A stretch of DNA of 11,398 nt. Source: Planctomycetota bacterium. GTDB lineage: Bacteria; Planctomycetota; UBA8108. Location: positions 1 to 11,398 of the forward strand of contig NZOA01000053.1 in the NCBI GenBank assembly GCA_002695115.1, read 5' to 3'. The notes beneath the pieces are model-generated. The model searched no databases. It had not been told where the DNA came from and was given only the letters and a program-made list of their open reading frames with translations. The position numbers and the translations under genes are program-made. The stretch's first letter is position 1; each line of letters starts with the position of its first letter. Shown here piece after piece: positions 6,871 through 11,398 of the stretch.

Positions 6871-8538
6871 ATGGAACCCGGCAGAGAATCCGATCAAAGC
6901 GATCCGGCCGCAGAAACACCTGGAGCCCCGCCACGGCGAAGGTCAAAGCTGAAAATCCTCCTGGCGATCATCACGGCCCTGGCCGGCCTCTGCATCCTGA
7001 CCTATATAGTTGAAAACATTCGCGGGAAATGGGCCTGGGTGGCTTTTCGCGAGGAGTTGGAAGCCCGGGGGGAGAAGCTTGATTACCGCCAGTGGTTCCC
7101 CGCCCCGATCCCTTCGGAAAAAAACTTCGCTCACACGCCGCTTTTGAAACCCCTGTTCGAAACTGAATACGATGAAGATTTTGGAACTTTCACTCCCGCC
7201 GACCCCGAGAAACATAAACAGGCCGAGCGCCTGTTCGACGACCTGCGGGACCTTGAAGATACTCCCGACTTCAGCTGGCCCAGCGGCCAGCGCGTTGATC
7301 TCGCCGCCTTCCAGGAAAGTTTCCGCAAAGGAGCCTCCCCTCCAGAACCTGTCAAGCTCGACATACGTTTAAAGGAGCTGCTGGAGACCCACGGTGTATC
7401 CACTGACGACAAGGACGAGCCCCCCCCCCGGGTCTGGCCACACCCTGCCAAACCCGGAAGACCTGCTGAGGACATCCTTCAGGCCCTCGGGGTATTCGCT
7501 GACGAAATGGCCGAGCTCACCCGGGCCGCGAAAGAGAGACCCCTCTGCCGGTTCGACATAAAATACGAAGCGCTCCTGTCAGCTCCTACGCCTCACCGGT
7601 ATGTACTTCGTAACGCCATATTGTGCTATACCCTCCGGGCGCTCGCTCATTTGGCCACTGACGATATCGAGGCCGCCTTTTCCGATGTCGAGATGGGCTT
7701 TTTCCTCACCGACTGCATGTCAATCGAACCCATGCTGCACTCGCAGCTGACGCGGGCCAGCTCCCTGCCTGTAGTCCTGCAGGCAGTCTGGGAAGGACTT
7801 GCCATTCAAAAGTGGAATGCCGACCAGTTGGCCACGATCGAAAAGCGGCTGGCCGGCATTGACCTGCTGGGGGGCTTTCACCGGTCGCAGCTGGGGGAAC
7901 GGGATATGTTCAATGGGGAGCTCGAAAAAATCCGTAAGAAAGCCGCTTTCGGGGAATTCAACCGCGCCATGGTGGACAGGAGCTGGTGGCAACCTACAGG
8001 CTGGTTTGATCAGAACCAGCTCCGATATAACGAACACTATATGCGCTTCCACCGCCGAATCATCGATCTCGAGACGCGCACCATCAAGCTGAGCGTTGCG
8101 GTTGAACAGACAAAATTTATCGCTGAAATGAGTCGCAAACATCCTTACAACCAATTTGCCCTCCTTGCCGTTCTCGAGCTCTCCTCCGTTACGCCTCCGT
8201 TTGGAGACAGCCAGACGGAGGCCGACCTGGCCAGGATCGCCTGTCTCCTGGAGCTTCACAGGCTGCGGAAGGGAAACTACCCATCTAAACTGGCCGAGCT
8301 CGAATCTCCCCTGCCAACCGATCCCTACTCGGGCGAACCCTACCTCTACAGCGTCGCCCCCGGACCCGAACCTGGAGAACGCTACCAGCTCTATGGCGTC
8401 GGCCGGAACCAGGAGGATAACGGCGGCAGGATTTTCCTCCATGATGATGGATATATAGAAACCAAGAAGGGCGACCTCGTCTGGAGGTATTCACCTGTCC
8501 CCACGCTCCCGAAAATCCAGGAACCCGAAGAAAAATAG
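6871..8538 (+). CDS. Membrane-anchored protein of unknown function, tandem paralogue 1
   Basis: A 555-residue protein I cannot name beyond a family frequently seen in Verrucomicrobiota as hypothetical proteins. Residues 1-26 are polar with a PPRRRSK positive patch. Residues about 28-48 form one membrane span, so the bulk is probably outside the cytoplasm (N-in). The body is mostly helical, with conserved blocks shared with the next gene: PAPIPSEKNFAHTPLLKPLF (77-96), ADEMAELTRAAKERPLCRFD (210-229), EAAFSDVEMGFFL (267-279). The C-terminus holds the family signature ADLARIACLLELHRLRKGNY (451-470), then LPTDPYSGEPYLYS (481-494), YGVGRNQEDNGG (508-519) and GDLVWRYS (534-541). DP-(Y/W)-G-x-PY followed by a Gly/Asp-rich turn recalls the C-terminal region of type II secretion major pseudopilins, but no prepilin signal is present. 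Residues about 155-188 are an insertion absent from the paralogue and end in a C10 base tract. It starts two bases after the esterase stop. Confidence 0.8.
   Translation: MEPGRESDQSDPAAETPGAPPRRRSKLKILLAIITALAGLCILTYIVENIRGKWAWVAFREELEARGEKLDYRQWFPAPIPSEKNFAHTPLLKPLFETEYDEDFGTFTPADPEKHKQAERLFDDLRDLEDTPDFSWPSGQRVDLAAFQESFRKGASPPEPVKLDIRLKELLETHGVSTDDKDEPPPRVWPHPAKPGRPAEDILQALGVFADEMAELTRAAKERPLCRFDIKYEALLSAPTPHRYVLRNAILCYTLRALAHLATDDIEAAFSDVEMGFFLTDCMSIEPMLHSQLTRASSLPVVLQAVWEGLAIQKWNADQLATIEKRLAGIDLLGGFHRSQLGERDMFNGELEKIRKKAAFGEFNRAMVDRSWWQPTGWFDQNQLRYNEHYMRFHRRIIDLETRTIKLSVAVEQTKFIAEMSRKHPYNQFALLAVLELSSVTPPFGDSQTEADLARIACLLELHRLRKGNYPSKLAELESPLPTDPYSGEPYLYSVAPGPEPGERYQLYGVGRNQEDNGGRIFLHDDGYIETKKGDLVWRYSPVPTLPKIQEPEEK
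7105..7160 (+). repeat. Conserved DNA block of the tandem gene duplication, copy A
   Basis: These 56 bases match 8761-8816 at 51 positions by eye. They encode the PIPSEKNFAHTPLLKPLF segment in both paralogues. Most differences are at third codon positions, which indicates a fairly recent duplication or gene conversion. Confidence 0.7.
7333..7434 (+). other. 34-codon segment mostly absent from the paralogue, with a C10 tract
   Basis: Between FRKG and WPHP this copy has 34 residues, whereas the downstream copy has two (Gly-Phe) between FREN and WPHP. The net difference is 32 codons, in frame. The segment is charged (Lys, Asp, Glu) and ends with ten consecutive C at 7420-7429, encoding a Glu-Pro-Pro-Pro-Arg turn. 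The reading frame is intact on both sides, as shown by alignment of the paralogue beyond it. Confidence 0.75.
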
Positions 8539-8601
8539 GTGTTACACAATTGATGAATCGTGCCTCATCCATCGTCAAGACCTTCATTTGAGCGAACGCG
8601 A

Positions 8602-10098
8602 ATGCGAAAACTGACTAACACTCTCCTGCTCCTGGCGACCCTGACCGGCTTGTGCTTCCTCCTCGAGGGATGCGGTCCTCCGAAAAAAACCTGGGGCTCG
8701 TTTCGCAGGGAATGGGAAGCCAGGGGAGAGAAATTTGATTATCGCGCGATGGTTCCCGCGCCGATTCCATCGGAAAAGAACTTCGCTCACACGCCGCTGT
8801 TGAAACCCCTGTTTGACTACGAGTGGAACAGCGAGCTGACCGACTCGAAACCCGCTGACCCGGAAAAACACGAACAGGCCGAAGGTCTGCTGGTAATCGA
8901 CGAAGACCTTCCCGCCATCATACGCTGGCCCAGCGGCCGGCGCGTCGAGCTCGCCGCCTTCCAGAAAATTTTCCGGGAGAACGGGTTCTGGCCTCACCCG
9001 GAGAAACCCGGCAAGCCTGCCGAGGACGTCCTGCAGGCCCTCGGGATATTCGCTGACGACATGGCCGAGCTCACCCGGGCCGCGCGGGAGAGACCGCTCT
9101 GCCGGTTTGACCTGAAATACGAAGCGCACCTGGCGGCCGCTATGCCCCATCTCCTGGTGCTCAGGAACCTCACGCGATGCTTCACCCTGCGTGCGGTAGC
9201 CCGGCTTCACGCCGGCAACCTGGAGGCAGCCTTCGCGGATGTCGAGATGGGACTCTTTCTCGCTGAATGCCTGGCCGATGAACCCCTGGCCATTTCCCAG
9301 CTGGTGCGTATTTCCAACCTCGAGATGATCCTGCAGGCTATCTGGGAGGGTTTCGCCGCGCGGAAATGGACCGCCGGACAGCTGGCTGCACTGGGAAAAC
9401 ACCTCGCCGGGATCGACCTGATTGAGAGCTGCCACCTGGCCCTGCGCTGCGAGCGTGATATGGCCAACCAGTTCATCGATCAGGTCAAAAAAGATGCCGG
9501 CTACGAAAAGGCCCAGGCGCTGGTTGACCTTGCCGAGCACTGGCCCAGGAGCGACCCGGCCGGGTGGCTTGACCGAAACCAGCTTCGTTTCAACGAGAGC
9601 TATATGAAATTTAACCGGCGCATCATCGATACCAAAACGCGCACTATCAAACCGGGCGTAGCGGCTGAGCAATTGAAGTACATTGAAGAAAACAAGACGA
9701 AGCCCGACCATATAATGTCGAGCCTGATTGTGCTGTCCATCGGCCCCCTGGTCCGCCAGTTCGGCTCCGGCCAGAGTGTCGTCGATCACGCGCTCATCGC
9801 CTGTATGCTGGAGCGTCACAAACTCAAAAAAGGCAAATACCCGGGGAAGCTGGCCGAACTCGAAGAGAGCCTGCCAAACGATCCCTACTCGGGCAAGCCC
9901 TACCTCTACAGCGTCACTCCCGGAACCGGGCCTGGAGATCGCTACCAACTGCATGGAGTCGGCTGGAACCAGGAAGATGACGGCGGAAAGGTCGTCCTCG
10001 ATAATTGGGGTGGAACGCGCGAGAGCCAGGGAGACCTGGTGTGGCGCTATTCCCCCCCACCCACGCTACCTGAAACTCAGAAACCGGAAGAACAATAA
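8602..10098 (+). CDS. Probable lipoprotein of unknown function, tandem paralogue 2
   Basis: A 498-residue paralogue of the preceding gene. It starts with MRKLTNTLLLLATLTGLCFL and a lipobox-like LEGC ending at Cys24, so it is probably a lipoprotein instead of being held by a membrane span. Glu at the -2 position is unusual for a lipobox, which lowers certainty of lipidation. From TWGSFRREWEARGEKFDY on it aligns along its whole length with the upstream copy, including PAPIPSEKNFAHTPLLKPLF (52-71), ADDMAELTRAARERPLCRFD, EAAFADVEMGLFLAE, and the C-terminal set ALIACMLERHKLKKGKYPGK, LPNDPYSGKPYLYS, HGVGWNQEDDGG and GDLVWRYS. It lacks about 32 residues of the upstream copy. The GTG at 8560 is an alternative in-frame start, but ATG 8602 puts the signal sequence at the N-terminus. 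The 63-base gap before it shows no clear promoter or terminator. Family typical of Verrucomicrobiota; no function is known to me. Confidence 0.8.
   Translation: MRKLTNTLLLLATLTGLCFLLEGCGPPKKTWGSFRREWEARGEKFDYRAMVPAPIPSEKNFAHTPLLKPLFDYEWNSELTDSKPADPEKHEQAEGLLVIDEDLPAIIRWPSGRRVELAAFQKIFRENGFWPHPEKPGKPAEDVLQALGIFADDMAELTRAARERPLCRFDLKYEAHLAAAMPHLLVLRNLTRCFTLRAVARLHAGNLEAAFADVEMGLFLAECLADEPLAISQLVRISNLEMILQAIWEGFAARKWTAGQLAALGKHLAGIDLIESCHLALRCERDMANQFIDQVKKDAGYEKAQALVDLAEHWPRSDPAGWLDRNQLRFNESYMKFNRRIIDTKTRTIKPGVAAEQLKYIEENKTKPDHIMSSLIVLSIGPLVRQFGSGQSVVDHALIACMLERHKLKKGKYPGKLAELEESLPNDPYSGKPYLYSVTPGTGPGDRYQLHGVGWNQEDDGGKVVLDNWGGTRESQGDLVWRYSPPPTLPETQKPEEQ
8761..8816 (+). repeat. Conserved DNA block of the tandem gene duplication, copy B
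   Basis: This is the second copy of the block at 7105-7160, displaced by 1656 bases. Such near-identical direct repeats could recombine and fuse the two genes into one. Confidence 0.7.
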
Positions 10099-10100
10099 AA

Positions 10101-11398
10101 TTGAAACTGCTGCTCCCCATCTTCCTGCTGTCCCTCTGCGCTCTCGCCGGTCATGTAGCCATCCAGGCGGAAGAACCCCTGCTCAACATGCAGGAGATGC
10201 TCGATGCCGGCACCCTCAAAGCGAGGGTGCTGAAAGACTGGCACCTGGTAAAGGGCTCCGTCCCCACGCGCCAAAAGCTGATCACCATCCGGGTCGGTGA
10301 GTTGTTGCCGGGAAAAGAATACCGCGTGCCGGTGCGCATGATCGTCCCGGCCGGACGCAAGGCGAAGGGCTTCCATCTCACCGGCGGACACCAGCAGTCG
10401 CGAATCGAGCGGGATGCGCAGCCGAGGGGTGTCGAGAAAGACCTCCTCGAGGGCGGGGTGGGCCTGGTCTATACCATGGTGCAGGTCCTGGGGCAATCGG
10501 GGCAGGGAGAGCTTGGCGACGCGGCGCGCAGGAAATTCTCCGAGACACTGAACCCCAGGTATTCCATCCAGTACTGGGGCTGGCCCGCCGCCCTGATGCG
10601 CGCGGTGACCGCCGCCTACGCGGAAAAAGAACATTTCGAGACCGGCAAGGTAGCCCTCTCAGGATCTTCCAAGAACGGAGCCTCTCCCTCGGTCGCGATC
10701 ATTCACGACAAACGCATGACCGCCGTGCACGCCGGCGTCTCGCCCATCTGGGATTCACCTCTTAGGCTCTGCGACCGCAAGGCCTGGGATAAGCTGCGAA
10801 AGTTCAACGAGGGCTATGTCCAGAAGCTCAAAAAGAAAGATCCCCGGCTGCGAACCAGTCGCCTGCTCAGGCACGGCTTCCTCGGCGGTACCTACGGACC
10901 CGTCTACAACGATGAGGCCCTGGCCGCGGGAAACAAGTGGGAGGATCTCGAGCGGATCGCGGCCCGCATGGCCGACCAGGTATTCATCTCCCGCAATCTC
11001 GATACGCTCAAGGCCCGCAAGGTCGACCTCTTCTTCCAGCCTGGAACACACGATTTCGTCGCCTTTGACATCGCCTGGGGCGGAAAACATCATCCTCATA
11101 TTCCCCTCTACCTGAGGGCCAACTCCGGCCACGGCATCAGGGAAAAACACCCGGCGCGGGAAAAAGACGAAGAAAACAAGACGGCTTTCCTCCTGGATCA
11201 CTTTTTCGGTGGTAAGGACTCTTTCCTGGAACCTCCATCTGTCAGAACCAGCGTGAAGGGAAAACGCCTCTCGGTGACCGTCACCTTTGAGCCGGGCTCC
11301 CGCGCAGAGAGTGGCCGCATCTGGTGGATGTACGACCGCGGCCCGGATGGGAGCGCCGCCTACATCACTGACACCTTCCCCGATGACCAGTGGAAGAA
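10101..11398 (+). CDS. Exported alpha/beta hydrolase, PhoPQ-related or glucuronoyl-esterase-like (3' end missing)
   Basis: An open frame of 432 codons running off the right edge with no stop. It starts with TTG two bases after the previous stop, with GGAAG at 10086-10090. TTG is preferred because residues 1-23 (MKLLLPIFLLSLCALAG, then IQA) form a clear signal peptide; the next ATG (codon 30) would lose it. The fold looks like an alpha/beta hydrolase. VALSGSSKNGAS (184-195) carries the nucleophile elbow with Ser190, GTHDF (315-319) offers Asp318 and NSGHGI (341-346) offers His344. The elbow resembles both PhoPQ-activated pathogenicity-related proteins (SKRG) and CE15 glucuronoyl esterases (CSRNG). 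A C-terminal beta region follows, with WWMYDRGPDGSAAYI (408-422). The protein is probably periplasmic or secreted and acts on an ester or amide. With the upstream esterase it would make two hydrolases flanking the paralogue pair. Confidence 0.72.
   Translation, partial: MKLLLPIFLLSLCALAGHVAIQAEEPLLNMQEMLDAGTLKARVLKDWHLVKGSVPTRQKLITIRVGELLPGKEYRVPVRMIVPAGRKAKGFHLTGGHQQSRIERDAQPRGVEKDLLEGGVGLVYTMVQVLGQSGQGELGDAARRKFSETLNPRYSIQYWGWPAALMRAVTAAYAEKEHFETGKVALSGSSKNGASPSVAIIHDKRMTAVHAGVSPIWDSPLRLCDRKAWDKLRKFNEGYVQKLKKKDPRLRTSRLLRHGFLGGTYGPVYNDEALAAGNKWEDLERIAARMADQVFISRNLDTLKARKVDLFFQPGTHDFVAFDIAWGGKHHPHIPLYLRANSGHGIREKHPAREKDEENKTAFLLDHFFGGKDSFLEPPSVRTSVKGKRLSVTVTFEPGSRAESGRIWWMYDRGPDGSAAYITDTFPDDQWK

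Noticed and set aside
7765..7786. CTGCCTG/CAGGCAG inverted repeat in the first paralogue
   Set aside because: It is inside coding sequence, the 8-base loop and GC-rich context make chance likely, and no matching structure was noticed in the sister gene.
8539..8601. Possible promoter or terminator between the two paralogues
   Set aside because: Only a weak 5-bp GATGA/TCATC repeat is visible, with no convincing -35/-10 pair and no T run.
8584..9954. Minus-strand open frame of 456 codons opposite the lipoprotein paralogue
   Set aside because: The + strand frame has a signal sequence and aligns with its paralogue along its length. The minus frame is a by-product of GC-rich codon use, and its translation shows no recognisable motif.
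1..11398. Mobile elements, CRISPR arrays, tRNA or rRNA genes
   Set aside because: No transposase-like protein, regularly spaced short repeats or RNA gene signature was seen on either strand.

Overview
The window is GC-rich bacterial DNA with every supported gene on the + strand and almost no non-coding sequence. Three secreted sulfatases, exported esterases, an exported sugar-isomerase-like protein and a pair of large proteins of a family common in Verrucomicrobiota all point to the PVC group. Verrucomicrobiota is the first guess and Planctomycetota the second. No rRNA, tRNA, CRISPR array, insertion sequence or phage gene was seen, so the phylum call rests on gene content alone.

Layout. Bases 1-181 hold the end of a probable SGNH/GDSL hydrolase. 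Next come an exported xylose-isomerase-like TIM-barrel protein (223-1038) and three different S1-family sulfatases in a row (1028-2653, 2650-3981, 3962-5467). Each sulfatase start overlaps the end of the gene before it (11, 4 and 20 bases), the layout expected for translational coupling in one operon. The only sizeable gap is 5468-5590. It holds a plausible sigma70-like promoter and a 7-bp stem-loop, so a second transcription unit probably starts there. That unit has an exported alpha/beta-hydrolase esterase with a C-terminal repeat region (5591-6868), two tandem paralogues of unknown function (6871-8538, membrane-anchored; 8602-10098, probable lipoprotein), and a second exported alpha/beta hydrolase that starts with TTG and runs off the right edge (10101-11398).

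Reading as a whole. The gene set looks like an exported catabolic locus for a sulfated and probably esterified glycan: sulfatases remove sulfate, SGNH and alpha/beta-hydrolase esterases remove acyl or other ester groups, and the TIM-barrel protein may process a released sugar. No glycoside hydrolase, polysaccharide lyase, SusC/SusD pair, transporter, regulator or sulfatase-maturating enzyme is in the window, so the substrate cannot be named. The least understood part is the paralogue pair at 6871-10098. The copies are still very similar but carry different membrane anchors, and they are the best candidates for something undescribed.
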